Assembly: GCA_024195265.1 (NCBI GenBank)
Contig: JAJLRJ010000010.1
Span: forward strand, 2,322,981-2,386,980
Source of the DNA: Dendrophyllia cribrosa
Taxonomy: Eukaryota; Cnidaria; Anthozoa; Scleractinia; Dendrophylliidae
Length of the DNA: 64,000 bases
Reading direction: 5' to 3'
A program made the translations under genes and the position numbers. The notes under the pieces are model-generated. The model saw only the letters and a list, made by a program, of their open reading frames with translations. It was not told the origin of the DNA and made no database searches. Every line of letters begins with the position of its first letter. Within the stretch, counting starts at the first letter, position 1. Below are positions 1-12,212 of this stretch, in pieces.

Positions 1-1944
1 TGAATTGTTTTTAACTTCACAAAGAGATTGAAGCGTACGGAAGAAGCGAAGCAAATTCTCATGATTCAGTACGCATGCCATATGTTTTTTTGTTTTATTT
101 TGAAAACAAAAGTGTTTTTACTCTCCTTTTCGCTTATAATTTATCGCTCAAACATACAATAATTCGTGTCTGACTTGAGCTTAGGGTTTTTCTTCCCAGA
201 TCGGTTGGAATAAAATTTGTTGTATAGATTTTGAAATATGAACGGCGGCGCGGTGTTTATAAATATTCAGTTCGCTCGAGTTCGCTGTATTTTAAACAGC
301 CAACACTTTTAAAAACTTTGACCGACTTTGTCAACCCATCCTTACATGTACCATGGTTTTTCTTTGTATATAAGCTTACTAGACTTAATTGTTTTTCAAA
401 GCGATTTTTGAGAGGAAATGAGCATACCAAATCGGTACGTTTCAAACATGTTTATTTAGCTCTCGAGCCTACTTGTTTTCCGAATTTAAGCTTAATATGA
501 TTTCGTACGAGAAAGTTCTGATCATTTGTATCTGGAGAAATAATTTAACGTACTATTTTCAAAACTGAGTTGCATTAATTTTTTGTTTTGTAAATGTGGC
601 ATCGCTTAGGTTCTGAACTCACGGAGTACGTTTTCATGATTTCGACAAAACTAAACTGCGGTTGTCTTGAGGAATTTCAAAGTTTTCGTATCTAAGCTTA
701 AGCTTAATTGTTTTCAAGCAGAAGCTATCATGAGCTGTTTCGAGTTACTTGTTATGAGTAATTTTAACTGTGATAAACTGGCTGTCTCTCATTCAACTAC
801 ATTGTATTTGAGTCTATTTGTCTTTGTTTTTAAATAAAAGTGATTTGGAGAAACCTACATGTTGTGTGCATCTTTATTTCATTTTCATCTTTCTTTGATG
901 CAGGTGTCCTAAAGTTTTGAACTCTGTGTTTTTATCATTTCACCGTGTTTCATTCATTAACTGATTTTGATTGCTGGTATGTTGCTGTTGACACAAATCG
1001 CTGTGGAGTATTAAGTTAAACCTGAGACGGCAAGCAATCTAAATGGGAATTTTTTCGCTCTGCTGGTAAAGTTTTTCCACGGTTGATACAATTTCTCCTT
1101 TTCTCCGCTTCCTCCAGTTCGGCATAATTGGCCTTCTTTTCTCCAAAGGGAGTCAATGGCCGTTTGAATAGTATAAAGTTGACATTTTGGTCGAGTCTCA
1201 GAACTGCAAAGTGCAATTATTGACCTTTGTAGTAGCTTGTATGAAACAAGATACAAGCTTTTCCTGCAAGTGTTGTAGGAGCGCGCGTTTCGCGTGGAAG
1301 TAGGCTTCTTTTAGAACTCCATATTAGGAAGTAAATTCTGATTGGTTCCCCGCGTTTTCTAAAAATCCCCAGCATCGGAAACGAGTTAATCGCTTCTCTG
1401 TTATGAGCTTCTGCAAATTACCAATTAATCATAACTATAACACAATTTGAGGATTAAACGTTAAATGGTTACACGCTTTGGTGATTAAAAACATAACAGT
1501 AAATTGAGTGTGTTTTTGACTGAGATGCACGCATGGAAAAAGGATAGCACGCGCAAATGACGCGTACTGTCCTATTACATCGTCCAATTACAAGCATGAC
1601 GCGTAAACTGTCCTATTAATGCTCTAATCGGGCCTGCTGATAACCAATCAGATTTGAGAATTTTGTTATAGTTTTGATTAGGATATAAATAACTAAAATG
1701 ACCACTATTTTGGACTAAGGTGTAGAAGCAACCCTGAAAGATTATAACATGTACTCATTTATTTACGTACCTTGAATAAGCTTTCCTTTCATGCTGCTGT
1801 TACCGTTGATGTTCTTTGTGTGAAGACCTCTTAACAAGTGTTCAGTTAACAACGGTGTGTGACTTAAACATTGAAGAATGGAGTTCATAAAACACTGAAA
1901 GGGAAAAAAAATGTTCTGTTACATCTACATCTACATGATTAATA
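1..1944. other. unassigned A+T-rich DNA
   Basis: No open frame here has recognisable protein character; the short frames at 231-500 and 1011-1256 look like chance. An AATAAA-type signal occurs near 834 on the + strand, so a 3' UTR of a gene lying off the left edge is possible but unproven. Later exons of the gene A transcript (- strand, donor near 8866) could also lie here, but I cannot identify any. Confidence 0.4.
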
Positions 1945-2240
1945 CAGGGCTGCAAATAACAGTCAGTCATCGGACAATGGCCGACCAAAATTTGCCAATG
2001 TCCGATGAAATCGCAACCGTGGTCGGACATTATGTCTGGAAAACTTGCAAATGGCTGACCGTGTTTGAAATCGCCCTATAATGCATTGCAAACCCTTGAG
2101 CATTGAATACGTCATTAATGCCTGCTTGTAATGCATGGTAAATAATGTGATGTCCGACCAAATTTTTCGTTTGTCTGACCAAAATGGTGCCCAAGTCAGA
2201 CATATGTCCTTTCAAGAAAAAATATTTTTTTGCAGCCCTG
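1945..2240. mobile_element. MITE with CAGGGCTGCAAA inverted ends and TTAATA duplication
   Basis: The element starts CAGGGCTGCAAA and ends TTTTTTGCAGCCCTG, so the termini are inverted repeats. It is flanked on both sides by TTAATA (1939-1944 and 2241-2246), a likely target-site duplication. The interior repeats a GTCYGACCAAA-like motif several times in both orientations. It has no credible coding capacity and is 296 bp long. Confidence 0.75.
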
Positions 2241-2342
2241 TTAATACTTGCAAAATCCTAATGGACATACAGCAAGTTTCAGTGCAAAGTGCGAAATGTG
2301 AATAATAGTGCAAATAAAAATGATGATAATTTTTAGTCTAAT

Positions 2343-2612
2343 TTAGGCAAGGAGATAATCATTAACAGCTGCCTTTAAATTACTGGTTGAGGTCATGATT
2401 ATAATATGTGATGGTAAACTATCCCAATCATTAATTGTTCTGGACCAAAAACTAAATTTATATTTGTCACATGATGTTTGCATTTGAATAAATTTTATTG
2501 GGTCAGAATATCTAGTTTTCCTTACAGTTTTATGTTTTACATAAGGTGGTTGCAACCCCACACAGAAGTCATTGATAAAAGTGCAAAAATATCTGGTTAT
2601 GGATGTTTTCAC
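2343..2612 (-). pseudogene. C-terminal fragment of a CR1/L2-like LINE reverse transcriptase
   Basis: The 89-aa frame ends with the pattern typical of the far C-terminus of CR1/L2-type ORF2 proteins: a stretch around KYKFSFWSRTINDWDSLP, then a hydrophobic segment and a short tail before the stop. The reverse transcriptase catalytic motifs are absent, so this is a 5'-truncated insertion. A TGATGATAAT-type tail lies downstream on the same strand near 2320-2335. The clade assignment is by pattern only. Confidence 0.65.
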
Positions 2613-4980
2613 CTCTCTCCCCCATTCAATGTTTCTCCCCGATTCAATGTTGGAGTTTTAAAAGAATTGTGTGTGACTAACATCACCGAGATGAGTAAAG
2701 ATGCAGCGCATGTACATTGAGTTATGGATGCACAAGGAAGGTTGCTAAGCATGAAAGAAATGTAAGACTCTAGCTTCTTGAGTGCTTACCAAACCTCCCA
2801 AGTGCATCCATATCCTGATGTGGGCATAGCTGCGACATAACCCATTTATTTTATTTTAGAGTGGAATAAATATACATTGTGTAAAACGAGACAACCAGAT
2901 AACGCAATACACTGGGGAATTACCAACAAAGGTTTACAGCCGAGTGAGCGAGTGATGACAGCGATTGAGCGACACTTTCCCCTAAATGCTACAAAATCCA
3001 TTTGAAGTCGATCCACAGGTCGGTTTCAATTTTCCATACTGAGTTTGAAGTCAAAGAATCGAAAAGTAATTAAAACAGATTTAAAATGATCAAAACATTT
3101 TAGCGTGTAAATATACATTGTGTGAAACAAGACTGTTTAGACAACTGGATGGCGTAATGAACTGGGGAATTAAAATAATTAGTTTACTTCCCAGTGATTA
3201 ATCGAGTGAAAATTCAAATATCTGCCACTGTATACTATATATCTTGTTCAACTCTCCGTATATTCATAAGATAAAACCGATACAAAGAGGCAAGAGGGTA
3301 CCCCCCTTCCCCGCTGTTTTCATGTCAAAGCACTTTGCCTATCAAATTATTTATAACGTCGTTATGCTCACCGTATTTCCTAAATTACGTAGCCCAACAA
3401 GGCCGTCAGAATTTCCTCTGCCAGTTGGCTGCAAAAGAAAAAAAATGTTACCTTTAACTGTACTAACTACAGATAGGAAAAGTTAGAAGCTAGACATAAC
3501 ATTCTCATTTGAAATCTAAAACATTTAGCTCACCACTACATTTAAATAACGTTTTAAGTACTTGACAGCATTTTGTCGTCTAAAAACATATGATGGTACA
3601 TTTTTATGTGAATGTACACTTCGTTTGGCCAAAACTAGCCACAAAAGACAGTACTATATTCCTAAAATGAAAATACATTCGACTCCAGAAGCCACCGTTT
3701 TAGCCAGAATCTTGGTATATAAACTATTAAGTCCAAATCATACATGTGCATTAAAAGTCCAATTATGTTCATTAAAAGGTGGACAATATCACCATTATAA
3801 AAGTCTGACTTGATGAGAACTTGTATTGGTGTATAACAAAAATGCTTTCACCATCAGCTACAAACATGATTAAGAAAAAGTTCACAGAAAATGAATAGAC
3901 CAAATGTATTCAAATATGCATGAGATTTTAATGTACCTGTTATCTTGGGTGAGTTCCATTGGTTTAACAAGGAAAATAAAACAGATTCTTATAACAGTAA
4001 TAATTAAAAAAAAAAAACAGTATTATAAGATTGGCAAAATTCCATCAAAATGTTAGATGTATTCATAATTTGGCCAAAAAAACAGCTTGAGTTGAAATGT
4101 GAAATAATTTAATTTCTGGCAAATATTTTAAAGTTTATTTTTTTTAATTCAGTTTACATCATTCTTCGCTAATCAAGTCAGCAGATTTTTAGCATATATA
4201 ATAATATTTGAAAAATTTCCAAGTGTTATGAATTTAATAAAAAGAATACACAAACATGAGTAGAACATAAATAATGCATAACTTTCAAAGAATATTGTTT
4301 GAATAACAAGTGGTTAGAAAACTGGTTATTTTTAGTCTCAATGCTCTTACAGTGACCTAACATAAAACCAAAAAATCCTACAAGAAAACTATAGACTATA
4401 AACTGCAACGCTACTATAATCCTGTATAATACTGCTATGATACAACAATAATATGCAAGAATAATAAAATTAAAAATCAGAAATTGAAAAGATAGGTTTT
4501 CAGTTTTTTTTAAGTTATTTTTTTATGACCAATAATTTATTAACAAGCATCACATATATAAGCCAATTAGCTTATATATTGGAATATGCTTTAATTTGTC
4601 AGGGAAATTTGCATCACAACACATTTAAAAACAAGGAATAAATATTAATTAGAATACAATCATTGTAGTTATAGTAACATAAGCAGTTGGAATTAGAGCC
4701 TAAAAATATTTTTCCAGGCCTTAAAAGGATCCAAACCCTTGACCTTTGCCATTCTGGTGCAAATGCTCTAAAACTGAGACTTTAATTGCCACTTCTTCAG
4801 TTGATGTATAACTGCAATGATCTTTTATTCTTTCTATTGAGGTTCATACATGTATGAATTTATCTTCATATACACATTACCATAAGGAATAAACTATTGG
4901 TAATTTCTCCAAAATAATACTATTTAGTTACATATTAATTTTCAACATGTTATGATTGTCAATGTGCCACGACTGTTGTA
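2613..4980. other. intergenic DNA without recognised genes
   Basis: This is A+T-rich sequence with only short frames such as 3244-3486 and 3562-3813 that show no domain-like pattern. Two stretches sharing a 'gtaaatatacattgtgt' style motif (near 2865-2890 and 3108-3130) suggest an old internal duplication. I see no RNA gene or complete mobile element. Confidence 0.4.
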
Positions 4981-4983
4981 GGT

Positions 4984-6515
4984 AGGTAAGTCTTCAAAAG
5001 CCTAATGGCTCACAACTGCCGGAGCTTACCCTGGTTTCTGTAGCATGAAGCGACTGAGAGTATTACTACTCCCCCCTGGATGGGATGCTAGTCCATCACA
5101 GGGTAACCTGGTTTATACACTATGAAGTGACTAGGAGTATTACTACTCCCCCTGGATGGAATGCTAGTCCATCACAGGGAGACCTGGTTTATATACATGT
5201 ACTATGAAGTGACTTGGAGTATTACTACTTGCCCTGAATGGAATGCTAGTCCATCACAGGGTGACCTGGTTTATATACATGTACTATGAAGTGACTTGGA
5301 GTATTACTACTCCCCCCTGGATGGGATGCTAGTCCATCACAGGGTGACCTGGTTTATACACTATGAAGTGACTAGGAGTATTACTACTCCCCCTGGATGG
5401 GATGCTAGTCCATCACAGGGTGACCTGGTTTATACACTATGAAGTGACTAGGAGTATTACTACTCCCCCCTGGATGGGATGCTAGTCCATCACAGGGTGA
5501 CCTGGTTTATATACTATGAAGTGACTAGGAGTATTACTACTCCCCCTGGATGGGATGCTAGTCCATCACAGGGTGACCTGGTTTATACACTATGAAGTGA
5601 CTAGGAGTATTACTACTCCCCCTGGATGGAATGCTAGTCCATCACAGGGTGACCTGGTTTATATACATGTACTATGAAGTGACTAGGAGTATTACTACTC
5701 CCCCCCTGGATGGGATGCTAGTCCATCACAGGGTAACCTGGTTTATATACATGTACTATGAAGTGACTAGGAGTATTACTACTCCCCCCCTGGATGGGAT
5801 GCTAGTCCATCACAGGGTGACCTGGTTTATATACATGTACTATGAAGTGACTTGGAGTATTACTACTTGCCCTGGATGGGATGCTAGTCCATCACAGGGT
5901 GACCTGGTTTATACACTATGAAGTGACTAGGAGTATTACTACTCCCCCCTGGATGGGATGCTAGTCCATCACAGGGTGACCTGGTTTATACACTATGAAG
6001 TGACTAGGAGTATTACTACTCCCTCCTGGATGGGATGCTAGTCCATCACAGGGTGACCTGGTTTATATACTATAAAGTGACTAGGAGTATTACTACTCCC
6101 CCTGGATGGGATGCTAGTCCATCACAGGGTGACCTGGTTTATATACTATGAAGTGACTAGGAGTATTACTACTCCCCCCTGGATGGGATGCTAGTCCATC
6201 ACAGGGTAACCTGGTTGATATACTATGAAGTGACTAGGAGTATTACTACTCCCCCCTGGATGGGATGCTAGTCCATCACAGGGTGACCTGGTTTATATAC
6301 TATGAAGTGATTAAGAGTATTACTCCCCCCCCCCTGGATGGTATGCTAGTCCTTTGCAAGGTTACCCTCAGCATTTTGTCGCCGGTACCCATTTATACAC
6401 CTGAGTGGAGAGAGACAATGTGGAGCAAGGTTTCTTGTCTAAGGAAACAACATAACAGCAGAGACCAGGCTTGAACCACCGACCTTCAGGTTGAAAGTCC
6501 GACGCGCTAACCACT
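4984..6515 (-). mobile_element. tRNA-derived-type SINE with internal minisatellite expansion
   Basis: The outer parts (4984-5080 and 6345-6515) match the SINE copy at 35880-36175 block by block: the 'cttcaaaagcctaatggctc' end, the 'cccatttatacacctgagtgg' block and the terminal tRNA-like block. Read on the - strand, that terminal block has a box-B-like GGTTCAAGCCTGG. Between them an internal segment has been amplified into about 16 tandem units. This is a SINE insertion disrupted by its own internal minisatellite. Confidence 0.75.
5040..6345. repeat. minisatellite, about 16 units of 73-86 bp
   Basis: Units contain 'gatgctagtccatcacaggg' followed by 'tgacctggtttata', a short variable spacer, 'ctatgaagtgactaggagta' and 'ttactactcccccctgga'. 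Length varies through an optional 'catgta' insert and a C-run of 5 to 9. I count 16 occurrences of the 'gtccatcacagg' core between 5090 and 6290 plus a decayed last unit. The open frames in this block are repeat artefacts. Confidence 0.92.
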
Positions 6516-6675
6516 GTACTGTACTGTAAAATGAATCCTATGTACATGTACGGTTATTTATGGAATTGTCACCTCAGGTACATAACTATTTTGCCAATCT
6601 AGTGGTCTGTGTGGTAATAACAACTGGAGATTGTAATAGTCAAGTTCTTAATGAACTGACTGCAATGTGGTCGCA

Positions 6676-6677
<2 letters not shown>

Positions 6678-6716
<39 letters not shown>
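6678..6716. repeat. (ATA)n microsatellite
   Basis: About twelve ATA/TAA trinucleotides in a row. Similar tracts occur near 10462-10496, 12456-12489, 16427-16460, 16576-16604 and 37216-37251, often beside retroelement tails. Confidence 0.9.
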
Positions 6717-6812
6717 GTAGAAATCAAGTAGAAATCCTCTTTGCATCCCAAAGTCCATGGTTTGGACTCGAGGGTGTGGGAGAAAAATCATTTGCAATTA
6801 CAGTACTGTACC

Positions 6813-7010
6813 ATAATCGCGTTCGAAGAACGCAATCCTAATTTCGTGTGGGTTGTCCTGTGGTTTATGTGCAGTAAAATTTGAGATTTTTTGGTAGACG
6901 GTCTTCCAAATGGCCACCCCTATTGTTTTTTTTTTCAGGGGCTCAATTCCGCCGGAAATTCCTTCGAACGCGTCTCAATAATCTGTGATTACTGCTAGTA
7001 ATAATAATAA
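6813..7010 (+). mobile_element. short dispersed repeat, copy 1 (inverse copy at 37437-37625)
   Basis: Starting 'cgcgttcgaagaacgcaatc' and running through 'aatggccacccctattg' to 'aatctgtgattactgctagt', this 190-bp block recurs in reverse orientation in a SELENOS intron. Its ends contain TTCGAA/TTCGAACGCG half-palindromes. It has no coding capacity, and its class (MITE or SINE) is unclear. Confidence 0.7.
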
Positions 7011-7510
7011 TGGGACTTGATCAGTTCCTAACTGTTCCTAACAGTTCCATTACTGTTTTGATAGAAATAATAGTGTTTGTTCTTGAAGGCCAATAATTAA
7101 TTTAAATGTCCAACATTGTCCTGGAGATTTGCAGATATGCATGTCAAGAAATTAATTGGTGATTATATTTAAAATATAATTCCCAAGCAATCCTTTTGTC
7201 ATGTGACTCATGATATCTGTAAATACAAAATTTGTATTTATAAAGGGCCTATCAGCGAACTACAATCTCAGACACAATTAGTTTAACCACTTCATGAAAG
7301 TTCCACATTTGTCAGTTCAGAAATGTAGTGCATGCACGGACCATCTCCTCTCCACCAATGTTGCTTCTCTCTCCCCAATGTTGCTTTTCTCTCACCAGTA
7401 TTACGTTGCATGTTTTTTTTTGTGTTCACTCTGGCATCTTGAACAACAACATTGAAGGAGAAAGAAGGGAAAAAAGTGGAAACTGTTCCCAAAAATGTGA
7501 CCGATATTAG

Positions 7511-8320
7511 CCGCGGTTACACGAAGCACTTTTACCTAGGTAAATTTGATTTACCTAGGTAAAATCAATTTACCTAGGCTTTTCGGAGACGGCACCAACG
7601 AGAACGTGGAAAAAACAATAAGTTTAATTAGCAAAACAACGGCTCTGCACATGCGTTACACACTTTGGTAAATTTCTTTGCTGTTCTCTGCAAAACAACA
7701 ACGTCAAATGACCAAATTTGAGGTTTCCTTTCTCTGTCTGAATAATGAACTCCTTCCTTGCGAATTCAACTTCCAAACATTAGACAAATTACTGAAAGTC
7801 CAGAAACAATTTGGAAAAATTGCGAGGTAGTTTAAAATTTTTTAACTAACGTTTTCCCTGTTGTTGCCGTCTCAGTTGCTTTAAAAAGTTTCTTTTTGAA
7901 TTATTAAAACCTTGATGGCACAAAACAATTTCAGAATTTGCATTTTCATTGGCGTGAAAATGACAGCGAGAGCGTGTAGAGCGTGCAGTAAAAAACTCGC
8001 TGTCAAAATTCGATATTTGATTGGTTGGTTTACCTGGGAAAACCAATCGACCCTACTAGCTAGGTAGGTTTTTACCTAGGAAAAATTCTATTGTTTTCCA
8101 TGGCGTGACCATTAAAATTTACCTAGGTAAATTCAAATTTAAGTGTGCCGTGTAGCAAAGGCGCTATTGTTTTCCAGGGCATGCAAATAAAATTTACTTA
8201 CCTAGGTAAAATCGGTTACACGGAGGAAAAAACTTTACCTAGGTAAATTCAAATTTCAGCGTGCCGCGGCTATTGTTATTTCGAGTTTACCTAGGTAAAA
8301 GTTGTATCGTATAACCGCGC
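7511..8320. mobile_element. inverted-repeat element rich in TTTACCTAGGTAAA palindromes
   Basis: The termini are imperfect inverted repeats: CCGCGGTTACACGA at the left, and its counterpart ending TCGTATAACCGCGC at the right. The interior contains at least eight CCTAGG hexamers, most inside a larger palindrome TTTACCTAGGTAAA or TTACCTAGGTAA. A related fragment lies near 19120-19180. No protein is encoded; the frame at 7846-8046 is incidental. Confidence 0.75.
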
Positions 8321-8322
8321 CT

Positions 8323-8854
8323 GTTGTGGAAACATCATGATTGACTTTCTGGGCAATTTTCACCACAATCTTGTGTTTATGAACTAAAAAGCACTACAGC
8401 TTACCAAAAAAAATAACTTGATCATGAGATCGTAAAAGAATTTTAACCGGACCAAAAATTCTTGCATTTGCCAAAAAAAAATTTTTATGTGGGTTTGGAT
8501 TTTTTTCAGATTAAGATTTAATCTGTTGTGATAGTGTTTTTAGCTTTTTTTTTCTGTGCTTTTCCAATTACAACCTTGCTTTGTGGTATATGTTAGTGTC
8601 CATAGCAGCATGCCAAACAATCATGGCAACACCATTTCATCCTTTGTCAATATCTTGTACATTGATTGTATAGCTTCAAACACCTCAATAAATTGGCATT
8701 ATCATTTCTACCAATTTTATTGTATGTTGCAGGTATAATAACTTGTTATGGGGAAATAAGATAATTATATTCTACACTCGCTAAATCGGTATCTATCGCT
8801 AAATCGGTATATATCGGTAAATAAAACTTAACAATAGGCATGAGCTATATATAG
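8323..8854. other. presumed start of the gene A intron, no feature recognised
   Basis: A+T-rich sequence following the gene A splice donor (read on the - strand). There is a short tandem near 8778-8818 (repeated 'cgctaaatcggtat'). No second exon is recognisable. Confidence 0.35.
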
Positions 8855-9772
8855 CTATTCACTTACCGAAGGAGATGAATTGTTTGATGAACTTGTACTC
8901 AAAGATGATTTTCTCGAACATTTCAGATCGGAAGGTAAAGCTGTTATCGTAGATTTACGAACTTTTTCCACATCGATGACATTATAACTGCTTTTGCTCG
9001 TATAACCGTTGGGCAAATTATCTTTATCCAAAGAATACGAGCGTGAATATCCCACCTTTGTGAGTGATGTTCTATCTTCTTTCGGATCTTTATAGTCCAA
9101 GTGTGTTGTTGATCGATAAGTACCACCACTACCGGTATTTTTCGTCTGTTTTGAACTTAAATGATCGTTTCCAAGAATTCTTTGTGTGTTCAATTGCCCT
9201 GTTTTCTGGCTATATAAAGCTGCACGATTAGAATATGAATCAGTCCTTGATCGCGGGTAATACGATAGATCGTTTGTTTCATCCTTTCCGGGTAAATGGG
9301 AAAGCGATTTCCATTTTCGGTCACTCAAATTACCACATCTATGATTACTGGTGAAACTGCTTTCCTTTCCACTGCTTCCATAGCCAGAATCATTTGAAGA
9401 TTTTCTTTGGATCGTTGGAGATTCTTTGGCAGTAGATTTTGGAGGGGCAACACGCGTAGTTCTATTTGAACCAGAAGCAACATATCTAACCGTCCCCTTG
9501 TCCAGCGTTGGTCGATTTGGTAGTGGACCGGGCCCATTTGGAAGATCCCTTCTAGTTGTAGGTTGCCCTTGTTTTGCTGTTCTTGAAGAGCTAACGTTAT
9601 ACGAAGAAGATGAAGATGTCCCAAGTGGAACAGAATACGAAGGCACGTTTGTCGCTTTTACAGCGCCATTTGCTCTTCGCGATAAATTCGACGAAGCGTA
9701 AAAACTACCCTGATGCGCATGCATTGCCAGAGACATTTGCTTATCATATAAATAACGGATGTTCCTAATCAA
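8855..9772 (-). CDS. gene A: Ser-rich first coding exon, paralogue of the gene B N-terminus
   Basis: This 305-aa open frame is rich in Ser, Thr, Arg and Lys, contains no recognised domain and is probably intrinsically disordered. Residues around VSSSRTAKQGQ, NGPGPLPNRP, TVRYVASGSNRTTRVAPPKS and NDSGYGSSGKESSFTSNHR match the repeated N-terminal unit of gene B at 20792-22453. That selects it as truly coding. Three Met codons compete near the start (MIRNIR, MSLAMH, MHAHQG); the last aligns best with gene B's start. After residues SSPS the reading meets TCG|GTAAGT near 8866, a strong splice donor, so the listed stop is probably intronic and the protein continues in exons I cannot locate. The DSGYGS stretch matches the DSGxxS phosphodegron pattern. 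Function is unknown. Confidence 0.7.
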   Translation of the reverse strand: MIRNIRYLYDKQMSLAMHAHQGSFYASSNLSRRANGAVKATNVPSYSVPLGTSSSSSYNVSSSRTAKQGQPTTRRDLPNGPGPLPNRPTLDKGTVRYVASGSNRTTRVAPPKSTAKESPTIQRKSSNDSGYGSSGKESSFTSNHRCGNLSDRKWKSLSHLPGKDETNDLSYYPRSRTDSYSNRAALYSQKTGQLNTQRILGNDHLSSKQTKNTGSGGTYRSTTHLDYKDPKEDRTSLTKVGYSRSYSLDKDNLPNGYTSKSSYNVIDVEKVRKSTITALPSDLKCSRKSSLSTSSSNNSSPSVSE

Positions 9773-9774
9773 AA

Positions 9775-10330
9775 CCCACTATCACGGCGTTTTCGTATAG
9801 TACACAACCTTACTTCCAGTTCTATAATGTTACATGCGCCGCCATTTGCCGCTAGGTCACGTGACGGTGGATTAACCTTGACAGTTCGTTTGTGATGTCA
9901 TAGCAACGAAACAAAATGACAAATTCTGCCTGGCAGGGGTAAACTGCGGTTAGATTTGCTCTGATAGAGAGTATTCCGAATTTCCCAGTAGAAATAAAGT
10001 GCTTATTTAAAGTATTTTTTTTTCTCTTCTATGCATTTCAATACATGTGCTAGTAAAATATAGTGAAAGGACTTATAGTGACTAAAAGTATTTCTTCTGT
10101 GAAGAAACTTCTAGAATCAGTGAATGAATAATATATATATATTTTTAAAGGTACATACGTGAATTCTAAAGGAAACTAATGTTACGAAATAGTTGCTTCT
10201 TTCTCGGGCACACAATTTCTGGGAAGAAGAAATTTCTAGAAGAATAACTTATAGTATAAAAAGATGAAATCGTAGGAAATTTAAATTAGTAATTACAGAA
10301 TATATATTTTTTAAAACACTGGGGCCCCAT
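9775..10330 (-). promoter_or_regulatory. gene A upstream region, duplicated upstream of gene B
   Basis: The block contains 'caaaacccactatcacggcg', 'gttagatttgctctgat', 'aagaaacttctagaatcagt' and 'gggcacacaatttct'. All recur in the same order upstream of gene B (22510-23780). Conservation of non-coding DNA next to the shared first exon suggests the promoter was duplicated with it. No TATA box is assigned. Confidence 0.6.
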
Positions 10331-10459
10331 CCACAACTTAGTTTATAATAAATAAAAGTTCAAGTTTCGGTGGCCTAAGAACAGGAGTTCGTATGATTTA
10401 TAATATTTCGGGGAAAATTTCGATTCCCGGAATAATTTTAACGAGGAATTTACCTTCTA

Positions 10460-10494
<35 letters not shown>

Positions 10495-10496
<2 letters not shown>

Positions 10497-10780
10497 GAGC
10501 AGTTTTCAATTGAGTGTCGTAAAACCAAAACCAAAGTAATTACTCTGACCAATCACAGCAGTCGTAAACAATCCAATGAACCAATCAGAGCTCGAAGCAA
10601 TTACATGTCGCCGGCGCCAAGCGCGGGAAAACGCGTGCGAGCAAGTCACGATTGGTTATGGTTTTACTTCTGATTGGTCAACAAAGTGGCGCGAGATTTT
10701 TTAGCCAATCGCAAAGCGTAGCAATGCAAAACCAAAGCAATTGTGTAATTACTTTCGACACTCAATTGAAAACTACTCTA
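10495..10780. mobile_element. MITE, 'AGTTTTCAATTGAGTGTCG' family, copy 1
   Basis: Inverted ends read AGAGCAGTTTTCAATTGAGT at the left and ACTCAATTGAAAACTACTCT at the right. The interior has repeated CCAATCA-type boxes and subterminal 'aaccaaagtaattac'. Two more copies lie in tandem at 49563-50036. It is non-coding and about 285 bp long. Confidence 0.85.
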
Positions 10781-11192
10781 ATAGAGAACTTTAATTATAA
10801 AACACAATTTATAAGTTTAAAATAAATTCCTTTACAGAGCCTTTAAAATGTATGTATACCTACATGTATACGAAAAATATATCAATAAAAGACCAAAAAA
10901 AGATAGTACAAAGTTAATGAAAAGTATAATTACATTTTCAGATTTCTGAAAATCAAGAGCACTTCTTTTAAAAAACCTATATTACATCTCAACTGGCCGA
11001 TCAACTGCAACTGCAACACCGTAAATCCTTGGCAACCTAGGTCCTGGGTACCCTAACGTAACTTATGTCTGGTTATGTTGACTTATGAATGCAACAAAAC
11101 CTCATCTTACTAAGAAAAATCACCAAAAATTAAAAAAGAAAATTACAAGAAAAAAAAATAAAAAAAATAGAAATAGTGTTCTCAATGCCTTA

Positions 11193-12212
11193 TTAATGAA
11201 TATTTGCGTGTCCTTTTTCGATATCAAAGTCAATGTCTAACAATTCTAAATTGACTCTCCTAGAAACTCGCGAACCTCTTAGGCAAAGTAATGCTGATCT
11301 CAACAGTGCAAAGGACACTCTCGCCCTGATCCATGACATGGTAGTCGCATAGCTTTCACCTTTCTTTATAGCAACTAGCTCAGCAAGCCTACTATGATAT
11401 CGTTTACATTTCATCGCCATTCCACCTGTCGTACTGAAAACTAATGGCGTGAATGTAGCTTGCTCAACTTCTAAGACTCGGCTAGCGTACTGGCGATTCT
11501 TCTCAGTTTCGTGTTGCCTGAATATCTGGTCTGGATCCTTGTCTCTATAGGAGTCTGCATTAGAGTGACATACCCTCACGTCAAAAAAAGCGGACCTCTG
11601 CCTCTCCCAGAATCCCCTAGCAACTATATCCAGCCGCGCATCCGAGGCGGTGTTGGCTCCCCTATTCAACTCTTCTCCTGTGATGTTTTGCAACACTGGT
11701 TCAACTTCAACGCCTTTACACACCATGCTCAGCAGTTGCGCCTCCACATCCCTCAGTTCATTATGGCGTTGGATGACAAATCCTCCCCGTTTACATATCA
11801 TAGCGTGATCTACATTGAATATGTCCCCGCAAACACAAACAGAGGGCATATCAGGGATTTCCCAGTCGTACCTGAGTTTCACAGCATCTCGAAACTCACT
11901 CTTGTTTAGATCAAAGTTCATATCTCTAATTGGCAAAACGGTAAGCCAACTGGAAGCACCTTTCTGAGTGGCAAGGTCCACAGCTCTCAAAGTTTTTCCA
12001 GAGATCGAGCCTTTCACCTCATCAAATTTATCCTTCAGATACTGATTCTTCATTCCGCGCATCTCACGTTGTGCAGCGTGTATTTTATTTTCATCTGGTG
12101 GCTCATGCACCTGTGATTCTATTTGTTGGGCCAGTGGACCAGAGATATTAGTTGATGCTACATACTCTAAGGCTGCTACTTGACTCGGATTTGTTAGGCC
12201 CATGCCTCCCAT
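11193..12212 (-). pseudogene. C-terminal zinc knuckle and restriction-like endonuclease of an R2/NeSL-type LINE
   Basis: The 339-aa frame begins with GGMGLTNP, the pattern that follows the reverse transcriptase thumb in these elements. It then shows a knuckle C126-x-C128-x7-H136-x3-C140, the RHN signature (149-151), and a PD-(D/E)xK-like core: RLD at 193-195 and FFDVRV with D211. This order (CCHC, RHN, then the nuclease) is characteristic of site-specific non-LTR elements with restriction-like endonucleases. These nick the target DNA to prime reverse transcription. The reverse transcriptase itself is missing: upstream on the - strand lies an A+T microsatellite at 12210-12260, so the copy is 5'-truncated. 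The frame is intact for its length, implying a fairly recent insertion. Confidence 0.75.

Noticed and set aside
5631..6474. Frames with repeated MLVHHRVTWFIY
   Set aside because: Translation of the SINE-derived minisatellite; frame is lost wherever unit length changes.
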